The position numbers and the translations under genes are program-made. Of a DNA stretch of 64,000 nucleotides, positions 24,534-36,263 are shown one piece after another. Source of the stretch: Atrina japonica (lineage: Eukaryota > Mollusca > Bivalvia > Pterioida > Pinnidae); assembly GCA_030159075.1 (NCBI GenBank), contig BROG01000475.1, positions 1 to 64,000 on the forward strand, given 5' to 3'. Below the pieces are notes generated by a model, which saw nothing but the letters and a program-made list of their open reading frames with translations, had not been told where the DNA came from and ran no database searches. The stretch's first letter is position 1; every line of letters begins with the position of its first letter.

Positions 24534-24850
24534 ACTAAATATATGCTACTTTGAGACAACAGACACATTTTTATTTACCTGAATCAAAATCAAATCAAAA
24601 TATTTGAGTATAATAGTAGAAATATACCAAAATGTACATGCATTTTATAGGGTATGGCCTGCATTGATATTAGATTATTTTACCAATATAACCAAAGATT
24701 TGGGTTTGGTATAAAATAGCTGTGTAAAAATATGTTAGTTGTCTCAAAATAACTTGTATTTCAGCATCCTAACAACATTTGGACTGTTATGATACATTTT
24801 GTAGTTTTATGTACATTTTTTTGGTATTTACCCCTACCCTAAACCATTAC
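24411..24850. mobile_element. Foldback element with a 30-base G run
   Basis: Outer inverted repeats AAACCATGCAGTAGGGGTAA (left) and TTTACCCCTACCCTAAACCA (right), and inner ones TACTTTGAGACAACAG and TAGTTGTCTCAAAATAA, enclose about 430 bp. The run of 30 G sits at 24501-24530. Confidence 0.6.
24501..24530. repeat. Poly-G tract (30 bases)
   Basis: An uninterrupted run of 30 G on the plus strand, which could form a G-quadruplex. Length may be imprecise in the assembly. Confidence 0.95.
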
Positions 24851-24949
24851 TATGTTTAAAAATATTGACAGGATGTTTTAATTTATCGAGGGTTGGGTGC
24901 TATATCTGATTATTATTAAACTTTTTTGACCGGGAGGGGGTGAAACTTC

Positions 24950-25095
24950 TGTCATACTAGATACTGCTGCAATGAAGAAGGTATCTTACTATTTTTATTT
25001 TTCTGTCTCTTTGAAGAAGGAGACAGAAAAATAAAAATAGTGAATAACCTTCTAGTTCTAGAGTTCTTCCTTGCAGCTGTAACTACTGTCATAGA
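24950..25095. repeat. Foldback repeat with perfect 22-bp inner arms
   Basis: ACTATTTTTATTTTTCTGTC and its reverse complement are separated by about 10 bases (24988-25009, 25020-25041). Imperfect matching continues outward (CTGCTGCAATGAAGAAGG versus its counterpart near 25070). Confidence 0.75.
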
Positions 25096-25630
25096 TGATA
25101 AAAACAAGAATTGTAAAATATTTTCCGAAGTGAGCCGCGCGGACAGTATAAAATAAGATTTATTCTAAAATTCTATTTTTTTTTGTAAAATGTTGTCACA
25201 CAACAGACTAACCTGCTTCCTTCTTTGCTTTTCGAACCCAACAGAGCATGTAGTAACACAAACCTCGATGTCATGTTAAAGTTCCTAAATATTCGCAAAA
25301 ACTTGGTACTTGTAAACGTTTTACTGTCTCTGATCATTTATAAATGTAAAAGTCGAACAGATCTAGGAAAATCCGGCACGATTTTCAAATAACCGAATCT
25401 TCATTTAGATCTATGTGTGTTTTACAAAAAGCGTAATTCTAATAAGTAAATATTAATTTACATAATATTAATATGTTTATTTTCTAACTTTGAAGTAGAT
25501 GTTGAATTTCGATGGATGATATTCTGATTTCGAAGGTATGAAAAATCTTAAACTTAGTTATAACAGCGATATATCGCTGGTTATAACTATGATTTAAACA
25601 TGTTATATACATGCATATACATTTGTCTGA

Positions 25631-25663
<33 letters not shown>

Positions 25664-27196
25664 ATGTCTCTGATAAAACTTTCAATTTCATTGGCAATTA
25701 GTTTGCAGTCGTTCTGAAGCTTATCATGTCTCAATTAGACCCTATTCGAGTTGATCCGTTCCGTTAAGGTTCATCATAATAGTATGTTTGTGCCCCCACC
25801 ATTTTTGACGTTATTTCTTTTATCACAGAGCCACATTTTTAAATATTTATTTTTTTCAAAGCAGTAGTTATAATTCTTGAATCATTAATTTTCCACAATC
25901 TGTAGGCTACTCATTATTATCAAAATTTTCGCGCCTGGCTACGCTCGGCCACAACAATTTACAATATATTTACTCTTCTTATCGTGTTGCCCATCATTTC
26001 GGTAAAGAAACTTACTTTTCCTCAGCTTGTATGAATATGAAACTTTATCTGTAAGCTTGGAAAATTTTGCATTGTATCCAAATGTTAGTATTTCTTACCA
26101 TGTCAGGGGTGCCCCCTCTCCCTCTTCATGCTCATGCTTTTGTGTTTGCTAATACTCAATTTTGAGGATACTGTGCCTAAATTCTGTCCCGATTTTAGTA
26201 ACTTTTTTGCTGATTCAATCTTCTTTTGAGAAGGGTAATCAAAGTGGTTTATAAGCAGATTAATATGCGTATATGAATGTAAAAAAGGGGATTCCAAAAA
26301 TAAAAAAATATATATCTGAAAGATGCATAAAACCCTTCCCTTAATAAAATATTGCCTCACAATTAATCCAGCATTTAGAAATATGTAAAGTGATGAGGGA
26401 GATAGTGCCACCTAAAGTTGATAAACTAAGTGTAAAACCTTACATTTTACTATAAAAAGTCGAAAAATTAAAGACAAATTTCAATAAATTTTCGAGTCTC
26501 GCACCGCTCGGCGACTTTAAGATTTACAACACTCCAACTTAAAATCATCACTCTACTATTGATAATGTATGAATTGCATAAACAGTTTTAATTTATGTTC
26601 AAATTTTAATTTTTGAAGTGTTAAAAAAATTAATTTATGTCAAACCTAACCCTTTTTTAAAACCACCTTTTTATTTGCTTCCTACACCACTACATAAAGA
26701 ACGCACAATTTTCACGCGCATGGCGCCTTGTCACACTCCTCAAAACAATCAGATTTCAAGATTAGCCAAAGTTGAGTAAAATATTTAGACAAGTAATTCT
26801 TAATATTTATGGTGCCTGTACTCCATTCTCAATATTTTGAACTGTCCCCCCTTTTCTCAACCAACCTACGCCACTGATATGACACATTAACAGGAATAAC
26901 TGCAGCGCCCTGACTGGCATTATTTGGTTAATGATACATACATGTGTAGGTCTATATGAGACATTAACACGCCCTGACTGGCATTATTTGGGATTTTTTT
27001 TGAGTGGTTTGGCTACCAGTCGCTCGTTTTGTTTTTTTTTTTGGTTGTTGTTTTTTTTGTTTGTGTTTTTTTTTTTTTTTTTTTTTTTTTGTTTAACGAT
27101 ACATACATGTGTAGGCTATATGGTAATATGAATACCATGTATTGCCGGATGTCAGCTTTGAAAAGCAGCCTGTACAGAAAAATAATGACACTTGTT
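25096..27196. other. Intergenic, nothing recognised
   Basis: AT-rich, with a short (TA)n at about 25637-25663. A sequence at 26744-26800 (TTTCAAGATTAGCCAAAGTT) recurs at 31406-31460, so it is part of another dispersed repeat. Confidence 0.5.
27030..27090. repeat. T-rich low-complexity tract
   Basis: T runs with scattered G, including a run of about 20 T. Frames through it are artefacts. Confidence 0.9.
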
Positions 27197-27208
27197 ATCT
27201 TTAAAAGA

Positions 27209-27464
27209 CGAGCAGACAGCTCAGTCGATAGCACGATCAACTCTTGATCGCGAGTTTGAGTCCAGTCGGCGGCATGTCGGTTTCCTGTCCTTCGGATGAG
27301 ACAGTAAAAACCGAGATCCCGTGTCACAGTAGGTGTCGGCACGTCTAAGAATCCTCACTGCATAGGCCAAAATTTGAAGCCCTTCACCGGCATTTGGTGA
27401 CGTCTCCATATGGGTGAAAGATTCTTGAGCGGGACGTTAAACAACAATAAACAAACAAACAAAA
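27209..27464 (+). mobile_element. tRNA-derived SINE, family 2
   Basis: Head AGCTCAGTCGATAGCA (A box) and GCGAGTTTGAGTCC (B box); body TCCTTCGGATGAGAC, GGCCAAAATTTGAAGCCC and TGGTGACGTCTCCATATG; tail GAGCGGGACGTTAAACAAC. The 12-bp target duplication ATCTTTAAAAGA lies at 27197-27208 and 27465-27476. Confidence 0.9.
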
Positions 27465-28326
27465 ATCTTTAAAAGATGGAATATCTATTTAAACTTTATT
27501 CCTTGGAGATGAACTGAAATAAGGCACCATCGAATGTTATCAATGTAAATATTACGAAACCAAAAGTAAAGTTAACCTTGTCCGACTTCCTGTTGAAGAC
27601 ACGCGATCTGAGTACACACTATTCCGACAAAACTGATCGGAATGGAACAACTCAAAAAGGTAAATTAAAGACCAACAGTTTGTCTTTCAGTTTATGTCCG
27701 TTAAAAATGATCATAGTTCATCGAAATTCCTGTTACTTTCATTGAATACTTTGATTTATATTATGATTTTCCAACATAATATTAAACTCAAATCGCACGA
27801 GTCTCTGTATTAAAATATGTTGGACTTCAAAATATATAACGATGCCGTAATTATGCTTCGAAGTAGAATTTACGTGTTTTCCACATGAAACTTAAAACCT
27901 AGAAGATGAACTGAATCTTCTGCACATGTACGCGTGGCACGAAACAGAAACTTCTCTGCATCAGCAGTCTTAGTCGATAAGGTATAATACAGAAAATTTA
28001 TTTCCGGACTTTACCTTAACCTTGTGACATAACCATCTCTAAATTCTTGACGAGATGTAAAACAACGACAAAACAAACGAAGATTTGATTTTTTCTGGTA
28101 TCTACTATTTGTAATTTGTTTTTCCAATTTTGACTCTTTAATGTTGTTTTTTAATTACTTTTGACAAAATATACGACAGTTTACAATAAATCTTGAACGG
28201 AGTGGTTTGCGTCAAATACTTGACAATTTTGAATATAAAATATTAAAATCATTATACATGTATAAGATAAATTCCGGTTCACACAACAACACTTGTGTTG
28301 TCCGGCATCGGGTTTCATGTGACTAA

Positions 28327-28462
28327 ATGTCTCGCGATGCATGTTTCCTGTTATATGGACCAGTTTCAGTTATGGCTATTCCAGGATTACGACTGTTGCC
28401 ACTTATTGTCTCTCAAACTAATCCAGTTTCTAATGCTACGGTCATTTTCTTACACGGATCAG
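28327..28462 (+). CDS. LYPLAL1: LYPLAL1 exon 1
   Basis: It encodes the N-terminus through VIFLHGSG, with donor GTACTT at 28463. The alternative start at 28372 ([14 protein letters not shown]) removes 15 residues and fits the usual family length better. Confidence 0.85.
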
Positions 28463-31400
28463 GTACTTATTAAAACATCGGTCTAACGTAGTTTAAACAT
28501 TTGTGTAAGAAAAGATGACGGTAACAAAATTAGACACCTGATAGTGCTGAGAGTGATGGGTGAAAGTTCAGAGAACCGATTTGTCGAATTTTTTAAAAAT
28601 AGCGATGTATATTTAGTTTGGAGTTTTCATATAGCTGAACCCGTTGCTGTCAAATTTTTTTCAAAACTGAAATATTACTATGTTAATTGGTATTTTAAAA
28701 TGTCCATTTTTTGACCCAATTACCCACATACATGTAAGAAATGCAAGACGTAGTTACATGTAGCCCTGATAAATAAAGTCTTGCACGCCGTTGTTGATTG
28801 GTGTATAGAATGGACATAGTAACCTCAACCCTTGTGGTAAAAGTTTTAGGTCAAATATTATTTCCCCATATACTCTGTATTCCCTTTGTTGTTATGAAGG
28901 TTTACATGTATGACAGAAACGACAAAAACATGATGAAAATTACATAGGCAATACATTCACACACATATACAAAACACAATGACCATACAGTACAAATGTC
29001 GTTTATTCTGCCATACGTTCTACACTGTGAAAATGATGACAAAAAACACCAAAAAGCAACGTGATTCTCTTTCAAACTGCAGTGTAATCATATGCAAAAT
29101 TTCACCCTACACTATGGCGGCATATTCCTTTGACATCAAGAAACTCTGTGTGACACCGTCAGCTGAAGCGTTTTGGATTAAACTTCTCCATGGGGTTGCC
29201 TTGATTAATTAACTATCACTACAGCCTCGCACCATACAGGTACATGTAATAAACGAGATGTAAATCCATGTCTTGTTAGACAGAGAATATCACAGTCGCT
29301 TCGGTGATGTAAAGTTCAGTTGTACCCATGCATATAAATAAACTCTGCCCTTCAATAATTGTTGTTAATTGTACTGCTACTAAAATTATGACATGAAACA
29401 TTGAAAGTTACAACAACTTCGTTTCCAAGAGCTTTGAAATTGATTTGCTAAATTATCCCAAGAAGACCAAATAGGCTTGATGTGCCGATCATCATTGGCT
29501 GCATGCCATACTTTGACCTTGATGGTAACTGTTGATCCGTCTTGAAAAAGAACTTGTCAGATTAACTTTACTTACATTTGATTTCTGACCGAAATTACAC
29601 AATAATCCTGTATTTCATAGGTGTCACAGTGGTGTAGTAAAAGGTAAATATCTCTCTCTCTCTCTCTCACACACTTACAAAATCAAAAATGTGAACAAAT
29701 ATCTATTTTTAACTGTTAACTTCAGCTAGATTTTACAATGTTTATTTGATTCAAAATACAACTGACAGAAACATGACTCAAAAACTTTCAGTGCTCACCT
29801 GAAATTGGCACCAGTCCAATATGACCATGTACATATGATAAATTGTTTTAAAAAGTAACACAGTCTGGTATTTCAGACTTACTATTTTATCAAACATTAA
29901 AAAGAAATAGTAACATTGTATAATTGTGGTGATAGTTGATTCACATACATGTATATCTTTGAGTCTGTAGCTGAATACACAAGTGCAAAAGTATACAGTT
30001 TATCTCCCTCAATTTCATAAGAGGGATATAAAAATTAGGTGTGAAATGTTGCATCTCTTTTTTGAAAAGATTTTTTAAATTTAAGTAACCACATCAATAA
30101 AAATGCATATCTGCCCTTATTTTTATTTTCAAAAGTTAATAATTTTTAAGTAAATGATTTAAAGACATTCGGAAAGAGGAATTGACACGAATCACCTTTA
30201 CATTGCATCAGTGTTATTCAACTGGCTGTCGACGTGTCTCCATCTAATCATTCATGATTAAAGAATAACCCTGGCTTGCTACTATGGTATGGACATTTAG
30301 AAATGACATACATATGTATTTTATGTTTGCCAATTACATAATTAGTGTTCTTTGATTTCGTTATTACTTACCCAGGAAAGTACTAGTAGGCATAGGCCTA
30401 CTTAATTTTGCTTTACGACACTTTTTTACTATTTAATTTACACGTAGACTGAACTAGTAATGTGTTCCGTGATTGTTATACAATATACATGCGGCGATAA
30501 ATTTTTTGTTTTAGTCAAGTATTACAGAATCTCAAAATAATAAATCTACTATTCATACTTTATATACATGTAGAACAAATGTTGATATACTATTGCCAGC
30601 AGCTTTATCCTGGATGAACCAGCGATATTTTATGCTTAATATATCAGAAATAAATTTCAATTTAAGTCTCATTTTGTCTGATCAAATTGCTCAATAAATA
30701 AATTATTACTTTTATCTTTAAAATATAACTTCTTTGTGCAATTTAAATGTAAACTCTCAGGAGATTAACGGCTTAGGTAAGCTTGTTATGCACGGATGAT
30801 TTTTATTGCATATTGAAGTGTCAAGTCATTCATTTTCAAAGATAATCCTTTACACTATTTTTCATGGAGTAATAGTGTTTTTTCTAGTGTTGCACACCAA
30901 AAATCACTGTACCGTACCCCCTGTTTCACTCTACATCAAGTAGAGTGTTTGACAGAATAAACATCACGTTTGTACTGTACCTAGACAGGACACAATGACC
31001 AACAGGACATGACCATAACAACTGTCAAGTCTACCGATTTTGGCGGTAGTCTATCATAGACATTTTTGTCAGCATTAAATATTCGTAAACGTAATTTTCA
31101 GTCTATTAACTGGCGACAAAAAATAGCTTGAAGTTCTGGCGATATTTCTTGCGCCTACATTTTATTGAAGTATTTAGCCGTCTAGGTTACATAAGTCCCT
31201 TATAACTTCCATTTTTCAACAGAAACATGGACTGCTATTGACCCTTTTTAATGATGAATGTCATAAGACCATACAGAGGTGTTTAATATCAGATGTGTGT
31301 TAGGGGTAATTCCACAATGACCTTTACTGTGGTCAGGTACCTAATATACAGACTGATTACCTGTATATTTAAACCTCCAATAAAAAAAAAAAACAAAAAA

Positions 31401-32512
31401 ACAATTAGATTTCAAGATTGGCCAAAGTTGAGTAAAATTTTTAGACTTAAGTAATTCTTTTTTGTTTACTTCTCAAATATATAAACCTCTAGATATATCA
31501 TGCGACCATAAGAAAATAATGAAGAATATCAGTATCAATTGATTATTATCCCTGATTAGTATTTTATGAGATATACATATGATATATATATATATATATA
31601 TGTTGCGTGCATCTGAGGTCTTATGCTACTTTACTTGCGGAAGGCCAGTGGTCTCTTCAGAATTTGTTAAAACTCTTTCATCAATCTACAAAAGTCGAAA
31701 TTTTATACCCCTATATACATGTAGTTCAGTCCTGAAATCTTCAAATTGGATTCATGATTGACTATTCATAAAACATACTGAACAGTTAATTTGAATTTAA
31801 GGATGCTTATTGTATTCAAACAATGTTTTGTATGCATAGACCATAAATTAAGAGGCAGTTTCATTTTAGGAATGCTTTAATAACATGTCATACATACATC
31901 TGAAATGCTGATCAGCTGTACATGTAGTATTGTACAGTGATAGGGAGCAGTAGGAATGTATTAACCCTTCATCTTCATTTGTGGTTGTTTTTATGTTTAC
32001 ATATACATTTTGTATTACAGTTTACAAGATGATTGACTGTGACTAATTTTTAAAATTAACAATCTATCCACTAGGTGACTCTGGAAATGGTGTGAAGCAG
32101 TGGGTCGACATGGTATGGGGTAAGGCTTTTGACTTTCCACACATCAAAATAATATACCCAACTGCAAATCCAATGTAAGTACCATATTTAGGTAATATTG
32201 CTTCAGTCTACTATCACGACTAGTATTTGCTGGTTTAATTTACCAAGTTTTAGAATCTCAGTAGATGTACTAACAAAATGCACTAATTTAAGATGGTGTG
32301 TCAGTCTGTCTGGCCCCTTATCTATTAGACAAAACATGATAGTCTTTTATATTTTACAAAGTTAAAGAGATTAAAGTATTTCTTTATTTTGAAAAAAATA
32401 TATGTGTGTATTTTGATAGATAACCCAAAATTAATAGTATGAACAAACTTTTGATGTCTGAATTCACAATATGTTCAGTAGCTGTCTCTCTCTCTCTCTC
32501 TCTCTCTTGCTC

Positions 32513-32568
<56 letters not shown>

Positions 32569-35057
32569 TTGTATGCCTGTTTAATCATTTTCTATCTAAT
32601 TTTAGGCCGTATACACCAATGCAAGGCCTTAATTCAACTGTATGGTTTGACAGACTTCAAATCTCAAAGAAAGTCCCAGAACATAGACAGAGCATTGATG
32701 AAATGGCTACAATTTTATCAGGATTGGTACAGAGAGAAATCAACAGTGGTATCCCACCTTCAAGAATAATAATAGGTACATGTATTTGAGGAAATATATT
32801 TTGTTTTGACCTTATTTTTTCTTTTTGAATGTTCTGTTCTTGTTAAAGAAATTTTCACTTACATGGATTCGTCGCTAGCTTTTGGTGATATGCCACAAAA
32901 TTTGACATGTACCATGGACTGACGCCAATTTATTGAGGGTTCTATAATTTGCTGATTACATTGGACCAAAGTTTTAAGTCTCTTCAGACATATGACTCTC
33001 TTTGAATGCTGAGTGCTGGGTGAAATCTCAACCTTTTGTATAGTCTTTGATATGAGTTGATACTGAGTATTGAACCAAAGACCTTCTGCTTGTAGTTGGA
33101 AAACTCTGCCACTAGACCACTGTGAGTTGTTGACATTGTTTTATACTTGACCTTTTATTGGGAAACATTTACTATATTTATTATTATACCTCTATTATGT
33201 ATCTTTACTTCTGATTAGTCAAAATTATATCACGTGATCTAAAACATTATTCATGTCACCCTGGATCATTCATGTCACCCTGGAACATTATGTCACCCTG
33301 GAACATTTATGTCACCCTCTATGCTGGTTTATGTCACCCTCTCGTATGCAGAATTTGTTGCACGTACGGTTCGTGTTTTTCCCAGTAGGCTATGTGGTAA
33401 TCAGGTGTAACCTGTAGCACATATCTATGAGTTATGAAACAGATATTTTCCTCACTGCATACTGGAATGGAGAGAAACAACAGCCGAAATATAATGATTT
33501 GACAGAATTGATACATTGTTGTCAAATATATATGCGTGAGTCAGCAGAGCCCTCGAGTGACATAACACCTCACCTCTCAGGTGGACAAATATTCGTGTCA
33601 GCTCAAAACAAGGGCAATGATTGTATAATATCAAATGTTCATGTATTTCAGATGATAATAAATCTGAAAACGTTTGAAGGACAAGTAACTCATTTAAATA
33701 ATGAGATCTCATATTACTAGAAACCAATGATTTTATGTGAAGTGAAAGTCGTTAAGCATACTGAACACTCTTGTAAATTATATCACTTTGTCAATTTCTT
33801 TACAGGTGGATTTTCAATGGGTGCTGCCATGGCATTCCATATGGCATATAGGTTTCATAAAGATATAGCAGGTGTATTTGCACTGTCTGGATTCCTGAAT
33901 AATGAATCAGTAGTTTTTGAGGTACGTTCCAGTATTATGACTCAATATGATAATTTTGAAGTTAGTTGATGAAATTTTTTTTTTAAAACTCAGTTAGGGT
34001 GTTAGTTTTGTTTAAACTTATAATGTACTATGTATCATGCTTTTATAGAATTAAAATGTTCTCATAATTTTTCCGTTGAAAAAATGATACCCTAACTAAA
34101 CATAAGCTATATCCCATACTTTAATTCCACTGACTTTTGGCCATTTGGTTTGATCTGGAATATCACTGATGTACATGAATAACAAAGAATAATTCAAAGT
34201 AGAGGAGTTGCCAGAAGAGTGCCCTTGATAAAATGTTATGTCACTATTTTCAATTTAAAGTGCAAATGTGACCATTTTAGATACATGATGGGGGCCTCCG
34301 TGGCCAAGTGGTTAGAGCATGGTGCTTTAAGTCACAAGGCCTATCACCTCTGGTTCAAATTCTGCTAGAGTCATTTCGAATTAAGTTGGAAAGTTTGCCA
34401 GTTTTCTTGTGGAAGGTCGGTGGTCTTTACCCGCGTAACCGGGGTTTCTCCTCCACCAATAAAAACTTAACACCATCATATGACTGAAAGAGTATGACGT
34501 AAAAACAAAAAATCAAATCAAAAGATACATGATAAATTGATTCCTAGAAAACAATGTACATGCCAGTCTTTTAGGCTGAAAAGATAATTGATGGAATTGA
34601 CATGGACATCCATTATCTTTCTTCTCGATATTCTATATGCTCTTTGAATTTTCTGTTTGTATGCTGGTTTGGTCATCAGTATGTGCTATAACATAAATAT
34701 ATCTAATTAAAAAAATATGTACATTGATTTTATAAATTCTTAAGTATTATGGACCGAGATACTAAGATTCTTTTATTTTGTTTGAGAAAAAGAAAGAAGA
34801 TATTGTTCTGTCTATTCCAGGTTGTTAAGAGTTTTGAGGACAAGGCAAAGTTACCTCCCCTTTTTCAGTGTCATGGAGTTAGAGATGAATTAGTCCTTTC
34901 AAAGTGGGGTAGTAAGACGTTCCAAAAATTATCAGAGCTAGGTGTATATGGGGAATACCATGAGTTCAACATGTTTCATGAATTCAACAGAGAAGAATTA
35001 AAGCTACTACAAGAATGGATTTTAAAGACTCTCCCTGAAAACAAATCTGCCATGTAG
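28327..35057 (+). CDS. LYPLAL1: Lysophospholipase-like 1 / acyl-protein thioesterase (LYPLAL1)
   Basis: Five exons (28327-28462, 32075-32174, 32606-32775, 33806-33921, 34821-35057) join in frame to 252 residues. The protein is an alpha/beta hydrolase of the APT family: FLHGSG oxyanion motif (41-46), [16 protein letters not shown] substrate-pocket segment, nucleophile elbow GGFSMG with Ser139, Asp196 in CHGVRDELV and His227 in NMFHEF. These match the catalytic triad of human LYPLAL1 (about 237 aa), a cytosolic serine esterase that prefers short acyl chains and has been linked to protein depalmitoylation. Two in-frame Met codons exist (28327 and 28372); the second gives 237 aa, closer to the family length. 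No signal peptide or membrane segment is visible. Intron 1 is 3.6 kb. A SINE lies in intron 4 and a (TC)n tract ends 40 bp before exon 3. Confidence 0.92.
28463..32074. other. LYPLAL1: LYPLAL1 intron 1, nothing coding
   Basis: A 3.6-kb intron with short CT and TA tracts (29650, 31583) and the dispersed repeat fragment at 31406. No other feature is recognised. Confidence 0.6.
32075..32174 (+). CDS. LYPLAL1: LYPLAL1 exon 2
   Basis: The acceptor CACTAG ends at 32074 and the donor GTAAGT begins at 32175. It encodes [15 protein letters not shown] through IIYPTANP, matching the DSG and IYPTAP motifs of the family. Confidence 0.9.
32480..32565. repeat. (TC)n microsatellite before LYPLAL1 exon 3
   Basis: CT/TC repeats ending about 40 bp upstream of the splice acceptor. 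Confidence 0.95.
32606..32775 (+). CDS. LYPLAL1: LYPLAL1 exon 3
   Basis: The acceptor TTTTAG ends at 32605 and the donor GTACAT begins at 32776. It encodes [16 protein letters not shown] and the helix leading to SRIIIG before the nucleophile elbow. A pure CT microsatellite at 32518-32565 lies immediately upstream. Confidence 0.9.
32845..33128 (-). mobile_element. tRNA-derived SINE, family 3, in LYPLAL1 intron 3
   Basis: The reverse complement begins ACAGTGGTCTAGTGGCAGAG (A box) and GGTCTTTGGTTCAATAC (B box). Its tail (plus-strand GAAATTTTCACTTACATGGA and ACCATGGACTGACGCCAATT) recurs at 23365-23470. Confidence 0.7.
33245..33345. repeat. About 20-bp tandem repeat in LYPLAL1 intron 3
   Basis: Five copies of ATGTCACCCTGGAACATT, the last ones reading ATGTCACCCTC. 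Confidence 0.8.
33806..33921 (+). CDS. LYPLAL1: LYPLAL1 exon 4 (nucleophile elbow)
   Basis: The acceptor TTTACAG ends at 33805 and the donor GTACGT begins at 33922. It encodes [15 protein letters not shown], containing the catalytic Ser139, and the following [11 protein letters not shown] strand. Confidence 0.92.
33987..34101. mobile_element. Small TIR element in LYPLAL1 intron 4
   Basis: CAGTTAGGGTGTTAG at the left and ATACCCTAACTAA at the right form short inverted ends about 110 bp apart. The left part (GTGTTAGTTTTGTTT) matches 35876-35893, beside the large palindrome. Confidence 0.5.
34291..34522 (+). mobile_element. tRNA-derived SINE, family 1, in LYPLAL1 intron 4
   Basis: The head has a pol III A box (TGGCCAAGTGGTTAGAGCA) and B box region (GGTTCAAATTC). 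The body has GGTCGGTGGTCTTTACCCG and GGTTTCTCCTCCACCA, and the tail is TATGACGTAAAA plus A-rich sequence. It is flanked by a direct repeat AGATACATGAT (34279-34289 and 34523-34533). Confidence 0.88.
34821..35057 (+). CDS. LYPLAL1: LYPLAL1 exon 5 (catalytic Asp and His)
   Basis: The acceptor TATTCCAG ends at 34820; the stop is TAG at 35055-35057. It carries the catalytic Asp196 (CHGVRDELV) and His227 (MFHEF). The first AATAAA after the stop, at 35233-35238, lies inside a TIR element. Confidence 0.92.
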   Translation, partial: VVKSFEDKAKLPPLFQCHGVRDELVLSKWGSKTFQKLSELGVYGEYHEFNMFHEFNREELKLLQEWILKTLPENKSAM

Positions 35058-35135
35058 TAATGAACTTATATTGTTAGTGTTGTTATGCATTTAACCAGAA
35101 TCAGTTGTAAGTTATATATAAGTATTGACATAACT

Positions 35136-35767
35136 TTAATGGAGTATTAGCTGTGTTTTTTTTTTCAAAAACTTGCTTCCATTTTTTACTACTTAGATTG
35201 ATATACAATAACAACAAAGAGATAAACACAGGAATAAAAGTTCTTAAATTCCTATATATTTTGTGATAATTGCTTGAGAAACCCAGGTTTGGCACTTTTT
35301 CAATTGCAATTGATAAACTCAACCTTACTATCTGTATATTATTACCACACTGGACCAGACCTTTTATTCACAAAATATATAGGAATAAAAGGTTCTTTAT
35401 ACCTGTGTATAAGGGGCTTCCGTGGCCGAGTGGTTAGAGCATTGCGCTTTAAATTACGAGGCCTCTCACCTCTGGTTCGAATCACGCTAGGGTAATTTCG
35501 AAGTAAGTGGGAAAGTATGCCAGTTTTCTTGCGGAAGGTCGGTGGTCTTTACCCGGGTAACCGGGGTTTCTCCTCCACCAATAAAAACTGGACGCCATCA
35601 TATGACTGAAAGATTGTTGAGTATGGCGTAAAACAAAAAAATCAACAACAACAACAACAATATACCTGTGTATAGCTCTTACTTGTTACTATACATCAAG
35701 TACAAATAGGTTAAGAAGAAAGAATCAAATAATAATTTTTGGTTAACACAGCTAATGCCCCTTTAAA
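35136..35767. mobile_element. TIR element carrying a nested SINE
   Basis: The ends TTAATGGAGTATTAGCTGTG and AACACAGCTAATGCCCCTTT are inverted repeats. Without the SINE it is about 370 bp. The body (GAAACCCAGGTTTGGCACTT, CAAAATATATAGGAATAAAA) matches the copy at 48595-48900. It begins about 80 bp past the LYPLAL1 stop and carries the first AATAAA. Confidence 0.75.
35412..35660 (+). mobile_element. tRNA-derived SINE, family 1, nested in a TIR element
   Basis: A near-intact copy: A box TGGCCGAGTGGTTAGAGCA, B box GGTTCGAATC, body ACCCGGGTAACCGGGGTTTC, tail ATGGCGTAAAAC and CAACAACAA. The 14-bp target duplication TATACCTGTGTATA lies at 35398-35411 and 35661-35674. Its sequence suggests a relatively young insertion. 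Confidence 0.92.
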
Positions 35768-35920
35768 TGAATTGTTTTGAATTTAACTTTGACTATGAAA
35801 TATCACAGTTTTTAAGATGTAATGATTGTTGTTGTTTGACATAAAGTCCTATAAGCTCTCATTTACAGTCAGTTACGGTGTTAGTTTTGTTTTAACTGAT
35901 AGTGCACTATATAACATGCT

Positions 35921-36128
35921 AATTTACCAAGTTGTTATTGAAATTTATTTATAAGCATTGATCCTATTTTTTTTTTCAGTTCACTACGAAATGACCTGAA
36001 TGAAGACTGTAAACATATTTGTGTAATTACACAATGTGCACAGTCTTCATTCAGGTCATTTCGTAGTGAACCGAAAAAAAAATAGAATCATTGCCTATAA
36101 TTAAATTTCAATAACAACTTGGTAAATT
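35921..36128. repeat. Long palindrome (about 90-bp arms)
   Basis: The left arm 35921-36010 (AATTTACCAAGTTGTTATTG ... GAATGAAGACTGT) is the near-perfect reverse complement of 36040-36128 (ACAGTCTTCATTC ... CAATAACAACTTGGTAAATT), with a 29-base loop that itself contains TGTGTAATTACACA. Confidence 0.9.
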
Positions 36129-36263
36129 TTTAAAACATTTATATTTATTGATTTTCCCAAATGATATAAACAAACAGGTTAAACTGTCACTTTAATTGCG
36201 TCGTTATGACAACCGCCAACAACACTACACTGTTATGTCATTTTCTGAGAGGCCATCACAACA

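Noticed and set aside
26103..26411. 102-codon minus-strand frame
   Set aside because: No signature, no splice-supported neighbours; likely chance.
32439..32605. N-terminal Ser/Leu-rich extension of LYPLAL1 exon 3
   Set aside because: It is the translated CT microsatellite; the acceptor TTTTAG at 32605 defines the exon.
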